From: an alpha proteobacterium U9-1i
Lineage (GTDB): Bacteria; Pseudomonadota; Alphaproteobacteria; Caulobacterales; Aquidulcibacteraceae
Assembly (NCBI GenBank): GCA_000974665.1
Contig: BBSY01000003.1
Location: 1,205,001-1,269,000 of the forward strand
DNA length: 64,000 nt
Direction of reading: 5' to 3'
In this document: piece after piece, positions 41,877-49,775 of the stretch
Position numbering within the stretch: position 1 is the stretch's first letter
How the letters are laid out: every line of letters starts with the position of its first letter
The notes under the pieces: generated by a model
The model's input: the letters and a program-made list of their open reading frames with translations, nothing else
Told to the model about the DNA's origin: nothing
Database searches by the model: none
Program-made: the position numbers and the translations under genes

Positions 41877-41930
41877 GGTTTACCCTGCGGCGCGCCCCGT
41901 CTAGCTTCGCCCTCGGGTGAGGAGACGCGC

Positions 41931-43643
41931 ATGAAGTTTGGGTATTTGGCGGTCGCGGCGGCCTTGGCGCTCGGTGGTTGTTCCATGGTTCGCGGCATGT
42001 GGCCGTGGACCGAGGAAAATCCGCCAACCACGATCGAAGCGCCGACAGTCACCGCGGATGCAGGCGCGTTCGCCGCGTTTCAGCACGCGCCGATGACGCC
42101 GGCCGCGCTTATGGCGCACGTCGAACGCCTCGCTTCAGACGAATTCGAAGGCCGCGCCCCGGGCACACGCGGCGAAGAGCTTACTGTAGACTACATCTCC
42201 CGCGCCTTCGCCGCCCTTGGGCTCCAACCCGGCAACAATGGCAGCTGGACCCAGGACGTCCCGATCGCCACAGCAACCGTGACCAACAATCCGACGCTGC
42301 GCCTCGGCGAGCATAGCTACGTGTTCGGCACGGACTTTGTCGCCTGGACCAAGCGGCTTGAGCCCACGACATCCGTGCACGACGCCGAACTCGTGTTCGT
42401 CGGCTACGGCATCGTCTCGGCCGAGAATAACTGGAACGACTACGCCGGTGTCGACGTGCGCGGCAAAGTCGCCGTTATCCTGGTCAACGATCCGGACTTC
42501 GACACTGGCGACAATCGCGGCTTCGGCGGCCGCGCCATGACCTATTACGGCCGCTGGACCTATAAACTCGAGGAAGCAGCACGCCAGGGCGCCGCTGGCG
42601 CGATCATCGTTCACGAAGACGCGGCGGCCGCTTACGGCTGGGGCACGGTGCAATCGTCCTGGTCCGGCCCTCAGGTGGATTTGCTACGCGCAGACCGTGG
42701 CGCGTCGCGCGTGGCGGTCGAAGGTTGGATCCAAAACGGCGTGGCGCAATTGCTGTTCCAGCGCGCTGGACTGAATTTCGCCGAGGAACGTCGCCGCGCT
42801 CAAAACCCTGGCTTCACGGCGGTGTCACTCAATCAAACGCTGTCGATCGACCTCGAAACCTCGATCACGGAAAGCCTCTCCCGCAACGTGATCGGCGTGT
42901 TGCCCGGTCGCGAACGGCCGCAAGAAGCGATGCTTTACACCGCTCATTGGGACCATTTGGGCCGTTGCACGCCGGTTGATGGCGACGACATCTGCAATGG
43001 CGCGCTCGACAACGCCACCGGCGTCGCGGGCCTGATCGAACTTGCACGCCGCTTCGCCAGCGAACCGCGCACCGAACGCTCGATCGCGTTCATCTCCTTT
43101 ACGGCGGAGGAAAGCGGCTTGCTGGGCTCAGCCTACTACGCGTCGCACCCCATCTTCGCGCCGACCTCCACCGCCGCCGCGATCAACATGGACGGCCTCA
43201 GCACGTACGGAATGGCGCGCGACATAACTGTGATCGGGTACGGCCAAACCAATCTCGATCAAATGCTGGCGGAAGCAGCAGCCGGTCAACGGCGCGTGGT
43301 GACGCCCGATGGCACGCCCGAGCGTGGCTCCTATTACCGCTCCGACCATTTCAACCTGGCCAAAATTGGCATCCCGTCGCTGTACGTGAACACCGGCCTT
43401 GATCTCTATGTCGGAGGAACCGAACGCGGCCGGGCGGTCAGCACCGACTACATCGCTCAACGCTATCACAAGCCCGACGACGAGCTCCGCCCGGACTGGG
43501 ACATGACCGGCGCCATGCGCGACCTGCAATTGCTTCACGATGTCGGTCATCGCGTGGCTGACAGCGCGATCTGGCCGGAATGGCGTCCGTCGAGTGAATT
43601 CAGGGCAATCCGCGACGCTTCAATCGCGGTGCGGCGCTATTAG
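41931..43643 (+). CDS. M28 family metallopeptidase, lipoprotein
   Basis: A 570-residue secreted peptidase with lipobox LGGC at residue 18. A PA-type insert (GAIIVHEDAAAAYGWGT) sits in the N-terminal half, followed by the M28 zinc site: TAHWDHLG (His), NGALDNATGVAG (Asp), FTAEESGLLGS (Glu-Glu), INMDGLS and the late YYRSDHFNL (Asp-His). This is an aminopeptidase-type enzyme of the cell envelope. The protein ends with ordinary sequence; 3' overlap with the response-regulator gene is four bases. Confidence 0.9.
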   Translation: MKFGYLAVAAALALGGCSMVRGMWPWTEENPPTTIEAPTVTADAGAFAAFQHAPMTPAALMAHVERLASDEFEGRAPGTRGEELTVDYISRAFAALGLQPGNNGSWTQDVPIATATVTNNPTLRLGEHSYVFGTDFVAWTKRLEPTTSVHDAELVFVGYGIVSAENNWNDYAGVDVRGKVAVILVNDPDFDTGDNRGFGGRAMTYYGRWTYKLEEAARQGAAGAIIVHEDAAAAYGWGTVQSSWSGPQVDLLRADRGASRVAVEGWIQNGVAQLLFQRAGLNFAEERRRAQNPGFTAVSLNQTLSIDLETSITESLSRNVIGVLPGRERPQEAMLYTAHWDHLGRCTPVDGDDICNGALDNATGVAGLIELARRFASEPRTERSIAFISFTAEESGLLGSAYYASHPIFAPTSTAAAINMDGLSTYGMARDITVIGYGQTNLDQMLAEAAAGQRRVVTPDGTPERGSYYRSDHFNLAKIGIPSLYVNTGLDLYVGGTERGRAVSTDYIAQRYHKPDDELRPDWDMTGAMRDLQLLHDVGHRVADSAIWPEWRPSSEFRAIRDASIAVRRY

Positions 43644-44011
43644 AAGGCGCCGAGCACGCTGACCAGCTTCGTTTTCAACGCTTGAGCGTTGAACGGCTTA
43701 GTGATGCAAGCCGCAACATCCGCGCGTTCGACTGAACGCTGCGCGTCGGCGTCGTCGCCGGCCATCATCACGAACGGCGTTTCCTTGGTGCGCTCGTCGG
43801 CGCGCAAGCGCTGCAACAATTCAGCGCCTGTCATCGGCTCCATGCTCCAATCGGAGATCACGAGCGCATAATCTTTGCTCTTCAGTTTGGTCAGGGCGGT
43901 GCGGCCATCGGAGGCTTCGTCGATATTGGAGAAGCCCAGTTGACGCAGGAGATTGCGCAAGATGCGGATCATGGTGTTGTAGTCATCCACGATCAGAATG
44001 GGCGCCGTCAT
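43640..44011 (-). CDS. Single-domain response regulator
   Basis: A 123-residue CheY-type receiver. ILIVDDYNTMIRILRNLLRQ carries the acidic pair, YALVISDWSMEPMTGAEL the phospho-Asp, TPFVMMAGDD the switch Thr-like position (Ala in place of Thr), and ITKPFNAQAL the Lys-Pro. The DYNTMI/DWSMEPM pattern is like the CheY and Cle-type regulators of Caulobacter. Partner kinase not in the window. An earlier in-frame ATG adds nine residues; the shorter form is preferred. Confidence 0.88.
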   Translation of the reverse strand: MTAPILIVDDYNTMIRILRNLLRQLGFSNIDEASDGRTALTKLKSKDYALVISDWSMEPMTGAELLQRLRADERTKETPFVMMAGDDADAQRSVERADVAACITKPFNAQALKTKLVSVLGAF

Positions 44012-44278
44012 TGACACTGCCACTTGCAACTCCCGCATACCTCAAGCGCATTCCGCGGGAGCGTCGCGCCGCTGAGGCGAGGGTGCGATCGACCCAGCGG
44101 CGACGAAACACCGGCTTTACGCCTTGTTGTTGAGGAACACAGATAGCAAAGACGCACAAATATTCGGTAAAACAGGACTTAAGCATAGGTGAATGAATGC
44201 GCGTTGAGATTACCAGCGCTCATGCTTTGGCAACGAAACTCGCTTGCGCAAACGCGCGGCGCAATACTTTGTGAACCT

Positions 44279-45205
44279 ATGCGCGTGCACCCCGCCTCCG
44301 CCCAAGTGCCAGACGACGCCCGCGGCGCGGCTTTGGCGCTTGGCAATTTCGATGGCGTGCATCGCGGACACCAAGCGGTGATCGCTTCGGCGCGTGCGGC
44401 CGCTGATGCCCTCAACACACCGCTTGGAGTCGCCGTCTTCGCGCCGCATCCGCGCCGGGTGTTCCAGCCCGATGCCGCACCTTTTCGCCTCCAAACGAAC
44501 GCGCAACGCGCACGGGCGCTTGCCGCGCTCGGCGTCGATCATCTCTACGAGATCGCATTCACGCGCGAGACGGCGAGCCTGTCCGACGAAGCGTTCGCGA
44601 AAGCGATCCTCAGCCAACGCCTCGGCGCGAGGCATGTCAGCGTCGGTGCGGATTTTCGCTTCGGGCGCGGCCGCATGGGCGATGCCGACAGTTTGATGCG
44701 CTTGGGCGAACATCACGGCTTCAGCGCCGACGCTGTCGCACCGGTCAGCAACGGCGAGGAAAAATTCTCCTCCACCGCCATCCGCGCTGCGATTGCGAAG
44801 GGCGACATGGACGCCGCCGCGCGGATGCTTTCACGGCCCTGGGCGATCGAGGGCACAGTGTTGCGCGGTTTCCAACGCGGCCGCACCATCGGCGTGCCCA
44901 CGGCTAACGTCGCGCTCGGCGAGTATGCGCATCCCCGGCTTGGCGTCTACGCCGTGCGTGTTGATGTCGGCGACGGCGCATTGCGCGCCGGCGTCGCCAG
45001 CGTCGGCGTCAATCCAACCGTCGGCGCCCTGCCCGCGCCCTTGCTCGAGGCTCACATTTTCGATTTCGACGGCGATCTCTACGGCCGCACAATTGAAACG
45101 CAGCTGTTCGCGTTTTTGCGTCCGGAGGCGACGTTTGCGTCCATGGACGAAATGGCCCGGCAAATTGAATCGGACGCCACCCAGGCGCGCGCACTGCTCG
45201 CCTAG
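44279..45205 (+). CDS. ribF: Bifunctional riboflavin kinase/FAD synthetase
   Basis: A 308-residue RibF that makes FMN and then FAD. The N-terminal FAD-synthetase domain has ALGNFDGVHRGHQAVIA and GADFRFGRGRMGDAD, followed by SSTAIRAAI. The C-terminal riboflavin-kinase domain has RGFQRGRTIGVPTANVAL and GVNPTVGA. The start MRVHPASAQ gives normal length; upstream in-frame codons are excluded. It ends in a CTAG overlap with the next gene. Confidence 0.95.
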   Translation: MRVHPASAQVPDDARGAALALGNFDGVHRGHQAVIASARAAADALNTPLGVAVFAPHPRRVFQPDAAPFRLQTNAQRARALAALGVDHLYEIAFTRETASLSDEAFAKAILSQRLGARHVSVGADFRFGRGRMGDADSLMRLGEHHGFSADAVAPVSNGEEKFSSTAIRAAIAKGDMDAAARMLSRPWAIEGTVLRGFQRGRTIGVPTANVALGEYAHPRLGVYAVRVDVGDGALRAGVASVGVNPTVGALPAPLLEAHIFDFDGDLYGRTIETQLFAFLRPEATFASMDEMARQIESDATQARALLA

Positions 45206-46374
45206 GCGGCGGCCTCGATGGTTGCCGGTTTGCGGACAAACTCCACGCCGTTCAACGTCAACTCGAACTCATGGAAAATTTCCATGGCCTCGTCCGCTTC
45301 CATCATCGGCATACCGGCGTCCGGAAAGCGGAAGCGCCAGAATGAATCGACGTGGCGGATGACGCCCACCGCTTCGCCGATCGGAATGAACATTGACGGC
45401 GCTTTCAACAGGAAATCGCGAAATGCACCGGCTTGGCCGTCAGCCAGCGCTGCGAACGCCACCCCGTATTGCAGCAACAATGCATCGACGCGGTCAGTCG
45501 CGCATTTCATCAACGCCAGGATACGCTGACGCGTTTCGGCCATGTCGCGCTTTTCATCGGGCGTTGCGCGTAGAATCCGACAGCCCGAGAAACGCGGCGC
45601 GAAATTCTCAAGCGCCGGTTTGATCTCGCGCATCAGCCATTTGTAGTAGAGAAAGCCCTTCCAGGCGAACACGCCTTCGACATACTCAGCGCCGGAAAGC
45701 CGTAACGTTTGGCGTAACGGATCCAGCGATTTCGCCGTTTCGTCGGTCATCAATTTGTCGGCCAGTTTCGCCGACAAATCACCGGCGCTGCGTCCACCGG
45801 TCGCGAAAGCCAGGTCGATCAGCTGTGAAATTTCCGCGCTGACAAACGCGCGCATGCGCGCGACGTCGGCCTCGGCGATGTCGAAATAGCATCTCGCCGG
45901 CTCAACGCCGGAATGGCGAAGCCGCTCGCGCATCAAGAATGGATCGAATGACGGCAGCGTGCCCAGCAAACGCAGGAGATCGAGGTCTTGCTCAAAGCCG
46001 ACGGGATCTTGGCCGCCGCCGGAGGTTTCCGCGAGCATCCGCTCGTAGCGCCGCTCCCCCACCAAAACGCTCACCCCGCCGAGGCCGAGTTCGCCAGAAG
46101 CATACGGCAGGATTACTTTGGTTGCGCAACTTACAGGGCGGTCGAACAGATCGCGCTCGTGTTGGCGCAGCGTATGCTTCAAAATCAACGCCCGGTTCAG
46201 GTGCTTGTTCTTGAACAGCGGCTTTTGCTTGTACTCGTCCGTTTCGCCATGGCGCTCAGCGATCAAAGGCAAGTTCAACACGCGCGCGGTCGAACCGCTG
46301 GCGCGGACCAGCGAAAGATCGCGACGGCCATCAGGTTTCTTCACAGCGCAGCTCTCTGGAACAGGAGCCGCCAT
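45202..46374 (-). CDS. Conserved-looking protein of unknown function, 390 residues
   Basis: I do not recognise this 390-residue soluble protein. It has no signal peptide or membrane helix. The N-terminal quarter has many charged residues (LIAERHGETDEYKQKPLFKN), the middle is acidic-helical (AFVSAEISQLIDLAFATGG, LSAKLADKLMTDETA), and the C-terminal quarter has aromatic blocks (RHVDSFWRFRFPDAG, then EIFHEFELTLNG). Its length, consistent codon use, ordinary ATG after CAGGAG, and the CTAG overlap with ribF argue for a real, expressed gene. No functional hint from neighbours. Confidence 0.75.
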   Translation of the reverse strand: MAAPVPESCAVKKPDGRRDLSLVRASGSTARVLNLPLIAERHGETDEYKQKPLFKNKHLNRALILKHTLRQHERDLFDRPVSCATKVILPYASGELGLGGVSVLVGERRYERMLAETSGGGQDPVGFEQDLDLLRLLGTLPSFDPFLMRERLRHSGVEPARCYFDIAEADVARMRAFVSAEISQLIDLAFATGGRSAGDLSAKLADKLMTDETAKSLDPLRQTLRLSGAEYVEGVFAWKGFLYYKWLMREIKPALENFAPRFSGCRILRATPDEKRDMAETRQRILALMKCATDRVDALLLQYGVAFAALADGQAGAFRDFLLKAPSMFIPIGEAVGVIRHVDSFWRFRFPDAGMPMMEADEAMEIFHEFELTLNGVEFVRKPATIEAAA

Positions 46375-46400
46375 TAAAAATCAGATTGGCTGAATTATAG

Positions 46401-46850
46401 TTACAATTGTTGGTTAATGGGGCGACCGGGAATTTTAACCACCGCTTCCCCTTCCAACACAACGATGTCGCCAACGCTGCACGAGCACGACAACGTCGCC
46501 CGCCTTCCCTTCTCGATAAGCTCTGTCACTTCCACGCGCGCGATCACGGTGTCGCCGATGCGCACGGGTGCAAGGAAACGAAGTGTCTGCGAGATGTAGA
46601 TGGCGCCCGGCCCCGGCAGACGCGTGCCGATCACTGCGGAAATGAGGCTCGCCGTATAAAGGCCGTGCGCGATGCGGCCGCCGAATGGAGTCTTCGCCGC
46701 GAAATGCTCAGACAGGTGGATCGGATTGCGGTCACCGCTGATCTCCGCAAACCCGACTACGTCGGAGGATTTGACCTCTTTAGTGTAGGTTTCGGAAAGG
46801 CCGACGCTGAGATCTTCAAAGAACAGCGATTGGGTTTGCGGCAAGCTCAT
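46401..46850 (-). CDS. MaoC-like dehydratase (R-specific enoyl-CoA hydratase)
   Basis: A 149-residue hotdog-fold protein. FAEISGDRNPIHLSEHFAAK carries the Asp-His pair (D..NPIH) of the R-hydratase active site, followed by GGRIAHGLYTASLIS. Such PhaJ-like enzymes hydrate enoyl-CoAs to (R)-3-hydroxyacyl-CoAs. It might work with the enoyl-CoA hydratase or acyl-CoA dehydrogenase elsewhere in the window, but no operon link is seen. Confidence 0.9.
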   Translation of the reverse strand: MSLPQTQSLFFEDLSVGLSETYTKEVKSSDVVGFAEISGDRNPIHLSEHFAAKTPFGGRIAHGLYTASLISAVIGTRLPGPGAIYISQTLRFLAPVRIGDTVIARVEVTELIEKGRRATLSCSCSVGDIVVLEGEAVVKIPGRPINQQL

Positions 46851-46859
46851 CGCCAGACC

Positions 46860-47315
46860 CTACCGGCGCGCCCTGAAAAAATCCTTGAGCAGCTTTGCCG
46901 CAGTTTCGCTTTCAATTCCCGACGTGACGGTCGGCTTCCAGTGACAAGTGGGCTGCTCAAAAAAGCGCCCGCCATGCTCCACCGCCCCGCCCTTCGCGTC
47001 ATTTGCGCCGTAGACGAGCCGCGCGACGCGCGCGTGACTGATCGCGCCAGCACACATCGCGCACGGCTCAAGCGTTACATACATCGTCAAGTCCGGGCGC
47101 AGCCGATAATTGCCTACAGTCTCCGCCGCCCGCCGCAACGCCAGGATTTCTGCGTGCGCCGTTGGGTCTTTCATCCCAATCGGCCCATTGGCCGCGCCGG
47201 CCAAAATCTCTCCCGTCGCCTCATCCACGATAACGCACCCGACCGGGGTCTCGCCCGTTTCGGCCGCCGCTTCCGCCAAGGAAAGGGCCATGCGCATGTA
47301 GTCGTGGTCGTTCAT
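46860..47315 (-). CDS. tadA: tRNA-specific adenosine deaminase
   Basis: A 151-residue deaminase that converts A34 to inosine in tRNA-Arg(ACG). The zinc site is HAEILALRRA (HAE) and PCAMCAGAI (PCxxC), with the general-acid Glu in HAE. The wobble target tRNA-Arg(ACG) is also encoded in this window (at 57.8 kb). The start is the MNDHDYMRMAL ATG, overlapping the upstream gene stop (ATGA). A longer frame through the neighbour was rejected. Confidence 0.95.
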   Translation of the reverse strand: MNDHDYMRMALSLAEAAAETGETPVGCVIVDEATGEILAGAANGPIGMKDPTAHAEILALRRAAETVGNYRLRPDLTMYVTLEPCAMCAGAISHARVARLVYGANDAKGGAVEHGGRFFEQPTCHWKPTVTSGIESETAAKLLKDFFRARR

Positions 47316-47632
47316 GCGCGCTTGAGTTCGAGCAAATCGGCCGTCACCGGCATCGCATAGAGCGTCTCGAAGCTGCCTGGCATGATCGCCGCGCGATACA
47401 TATCGCGCGCTTCTTCGTCCGAATGCGGCATGCCAATCGCGGAAGCGTGCCTCCAAGTCGCCTCGTCGGGCCATTGCGCATAAGCGATGTAGACGCCCTC
47501 GCCGGCTGCGTGCAGGCGGGAGCCCCACGCCCCGTGCTCCTGGGCGATCCGCGCCGTCCCGCGACGCCAACCGGCCTCGAATTGGGCTTCGAGCCCTGGT
47601 ACCACCCTCCAACGATAGATCACCGCGAACAT
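47312..47632 (-). CDS. Antibiotic biosynthesis monooxygenase (ABM)-like small protein
   Basis: A 106-residue ferredoxin-like-fold protein. FAVIYRWRVVPGLEAQFEAG at the start and a helix-turn-strand plan with YIAYAQWPDEATW match the ABM/EthD-like superfamily. Enzymatic role uncertain. Its ATG and that of the divergent pseudouridine synthase share the palindrome CATG, so the two start codons overlap head to head. The downstream tadA gene is coupled by ATGA. Confidence 0.78.
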   Translation of the reverse strand: MFAVIYRWRVVPGLEAQFEAGWRRGTARIAQEHGAWGSRLHAAGEGVYIAYAQWPDEATWRHASAIGMPHSDEEARDMYRAAIMPGSFETLYAMPVTADLLELKRA

Positions 47633-48395
47633 GGCCAAATCCTCCGTGCCTCATCCTAACCCGCTTTCAGACCAGGAAGGCGAGCGCATCGCCAAATTCC
47701 TGGCGCGCGCGGGCGTCTGTTCGCGGCGTGACGCGGAGCGCTTGATCGAGGACGGGCGTGTCAAGCTCAACGGGCGTGTGCTGGACACCCCCGCCGTGAA
47801 GGTGACCGCCAAGGACAAGGTGCTGGTCGATGGCCGCCCGGTCGGCGCGGCGCAAGAAACGCGCCTGTGGCGCTATCACAAGCCGTCTGGCCTGGTGACG
47901 ACCCATCGCGACCCTGCAGGCCGACCGACTGTATTTGAACACCTACCCGATGCGCTTCCGCGTGTCGTTTCAGTTGGCCGCCTCGATCTCACGTCCGAAG
48001 GGCTGCTGCTGCTCACCAATGACGGTGAACTCTCGCGCCGGCTTGAACTGCCCTCCAACGGCTGGGTGCGTCGCTACCGCGCGCGCGCCTATGGACGCGT
48101 GGAACAATCAGAACTCGATCAGCTCAAGGACGGCATCACCATCGACGGCGTGCGCTACGGCGCCATCGACGCCAAGCTTGAGCGTGGCGGCGCCGCCAAC
48201 GCTTGGATCAATGTCGCCATTAGCGAAGGCAAGAACCGCGAAGTGCGGCGTGTGCTTGAAGCCATCGGGCTCAAGGTCAATCGCCTCATCCGGATTTCGT
48301 ATGGGCCATTCCAACTGGGCGCACTGGCGCCGGGCGAAGTCGAGGAAATCCCTCGCCGGGTGCTCAAGGATCAGCTGGGACTGAAGAAAGCCTAG
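47631..48395 (+). CDS. RsuA/RluB family pseudouridine synthase
   Basis: A 254-residue RNA modifier. An S4 domain (GERIAKFLARAGVCSRRDAE, then VKLNGRV) precedes the catalytic domain with VGRLDLTSEGLLLLTNDG containing the active Asp in GRLDLTSEG, and LSRRLELPSNGWVRRY. The last motif GKNREVRRVLEAIGLKVNRL is typical. It is probably 23S-specific (RluB-like), but which U is unclear. The first 17 residues are non-conserved and the ATG overlaps the divergent gene's start. Confidence 0.92.
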   Translation: MAKSSVPHPNPLSDQEGERIAKFLARAGVCSRRDAERLIEDGRVKLNGRVLDTPAVKVTAKDKVLVDGRPVGAAQETRLWRYHKPSGLVTTHRDPAGRPTVFEHLPDALPRVVSVGRLDLTSEGLLLLTNDGELSRRLELPSNGWVRRYRARAYGRVEQSELDQLKDGITIDGVRYGAIDAKLERGGAANAWINVAISEGKNREVRRVLEAIGLKVNRLIRISYGPFQLGALAPGEVEEIPRRVLKDQLGLKKA

Positions 48396-49057
48396 TGCCC
48401 TCCGAGAAAACTCGGGATGCCCGGCACGTAGACCGGGAAGAAATTGTGCATGTCTTCCCACACCATCCGCGCGCCGGCGAAGCTGATGATCACGATGCCA
48501 ACGATGGCGATCCAACGATGCTTCTCGATGACGCGCGCGATGAAGGTTGCGGCCACGCCCATCAGAACAACCGACAGGATCAGTCCGAACGCCATGATCA
48601 CTTCGTTGTGGCGAGAGACCGCGGCCACCGCGAGCACGTTGTCGAGCGACATCGACACGTCGGCGAGGATGATCGTGAACAGCGCGCTGGCGAACGTCTT
48701 AGGCGCCTTGCCGCCTGAGGTAATGCCTTCGATCGCGTGTTCGACGGCCTCAGGCTCCCCCACCGTGACCGGCCGGTGCGCCTTCAGGTCAGACCACATG
48801 CGCCAGGCCACCCAGAACAGCATCAAACCGCCGATGAGCAACAAACCGGTGATGTTCAACAATTGGATCGTGACGCCCGCGAACACGATCCGCAGCACCA
48901 GGGCCATGACGATGCCCCAGAAGATCGCCCGCCGCTGCTGTTGCGCAGGCAGCGCTGCCGCCGCGAGGCCCACTGCGACGGCATTGTCACCCGCCAGCGC
49001 TAGGTCGATCAGGATGACCTGAACCAATGCAGCGCCATCCGCGAACAACATTTCCAT
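48392..49057 (-). CDS. TerC family membrane protein (YjbE-like)
   Basis: A 221-residue protein with about seven hydrophobic segments. The family acidic residues are in ILIDLALAGDNAVAVGLAAA and ILADVSMSLDNVLAVAAVSR, two half-repeats of the TerC fold. TerC proteins are linked to manganese or tellurite handling and exoenzyme metalation. AGGAG lies nine bases before the ATG. I looked for an upstream yybP-ykoY manganese riboswitch and could not support one. Stop overlap CTAG with the pseudouridine synthase gene. Confidence 0.9.
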   Translation of the reverse strand: MEMLFADGAALVQVILIDLALAGDNAVAVGLAAAALPAQQQRRAIFWGIVMALVLRIVFAGVTIQLLNITGLLLIGGLMLFWVAWRMWSDLKAHRPVTVGEPEAVEHAIEGITSGGKAPKTFASALFTIILADVSMSLDNVLAVAAVSRHNEVIMAFGLILSVVLMGVAATFIARVIEKHRWIAIVGIVIISFAGARMVWEDMHNFFPVYVPGIPSFLGGH

Positions 49058-49211
49058 TCGTCGAGACTCCTCGTCGCCTGTTGGGGCGGGCGAAGGCGCC
49101 GTTCTTCCAAAAGCCGTCAGCGGGGGCAAGTCCGCCGGGACGGACCGATTGTCTCGCCGCGACGGACGTGTCGCGTTGCGCTTTCCGCGCCGCCGCGTCA
49201 TGGAACCGGAG

Positions 49212-49775
49212 ATGCGCATCGTTGGAGGCCAGCACAAGGGACGCAGCTTGGTCGCGCCGCAGGGCCGCGACACGCGTCCGACGGCCGACCGGGCTCGCGA
49301 GAGCATTTTCAATGTGTTGGCGCATGCCGATTGGTCGCCGGGCCTGGACGGACGCCGCGTGCTGGACCTGTTCGCCGGCTCCGGTGCGCTGGGGTTCGAG
49401 GCTTTGTCGCGCGGCGCGGCGTTCGCGCTGTTCGTGGAGACCGACGCCGCCGCGCGCGGCGCAATACGCGACAACATCGAAGCGCTGGGCCTCTTCGGCG
49501 CAACCCGTATCCATCGCCGCGACGCGACTGATCTGGGCGCCAAACCCGCCGGCCTCAGCGATCCGTTCGACCTGATCTTCCTCGACCCGCCTTATCACAA
49601 AGGCCTGGGCGAGCGCGCGCTCGCGAAGCTCGGCGAAGGTGGCTGGATCACCAGCGACGCCATCGCCGTATTCGAATGCGCCGCGGACGAAGCGCCGGCT
49701 GCGCCAGGCTTCGAGACATTAGACGAGCGCACATACGGCGCGGCCAAGGTCCTGTTCCTGCGCGCCGCGCCTTAG
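49212..49775 (+). CDS. rsmD: 16S rRNA (guanine966-N2)-methyltransferase
   Basis: A 187-residue methyltransferase. It begins MRIVGGQHKGRSL, the conserved RsmD N terminus, followed by RPTADRARESIFNVL, motif I VLDLFAGSGALGFEALSRGA, and the catalytic DLIFLDPPYHKG (DPPY). It methylates G966 in the 30S head. An ATG four codons upstream is another start. Stop overlap TTAG with the TIR gene. Confidence 0.95.
   Translation: MRIVGGQHKGRSLVAPQGRDTRPTADRARESIFNVLAHADWSPGLDGRRVLDLFAGSGALGFEALSRGAAFALFVETDAAARGAIRDNIEALGLFGATRIHRRDATDLGAKPAGLSDPFDLIFLDPPYHKGLGERALAKLGEGGWITSDAIAVFECAADEAPAAPGFETLDERTYGAAKVLFLRAAP

Noticed and set aside
46860-47654. A single 264-codon frame joining the ABM-like region to tadA
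   Set aside because: The N-terminal part is the wrong frame of the ABM-like gene; tadA has its own ATG overlapping the upstream stop.
47631-47690. Palindromic repeat at the start of the pseudouridine synthase (residues SVPHPNPLSDQEGER)
   Set aside because: PHPNPL is typical of translated intergenic repeats, but no inverted arms could be found here.
49058-49200. yybP-ykoY manganese riboswitch before the TerC gene
   Set aside because: TerC genes often have one, but the conserved core sequences were not found in this leader.
48392-49543. A longer TerC frame extending through rsmD
   Set aside because: The extension is antisense to rsmD; the internal ATG has AGGAG and gives the usual TerC length.
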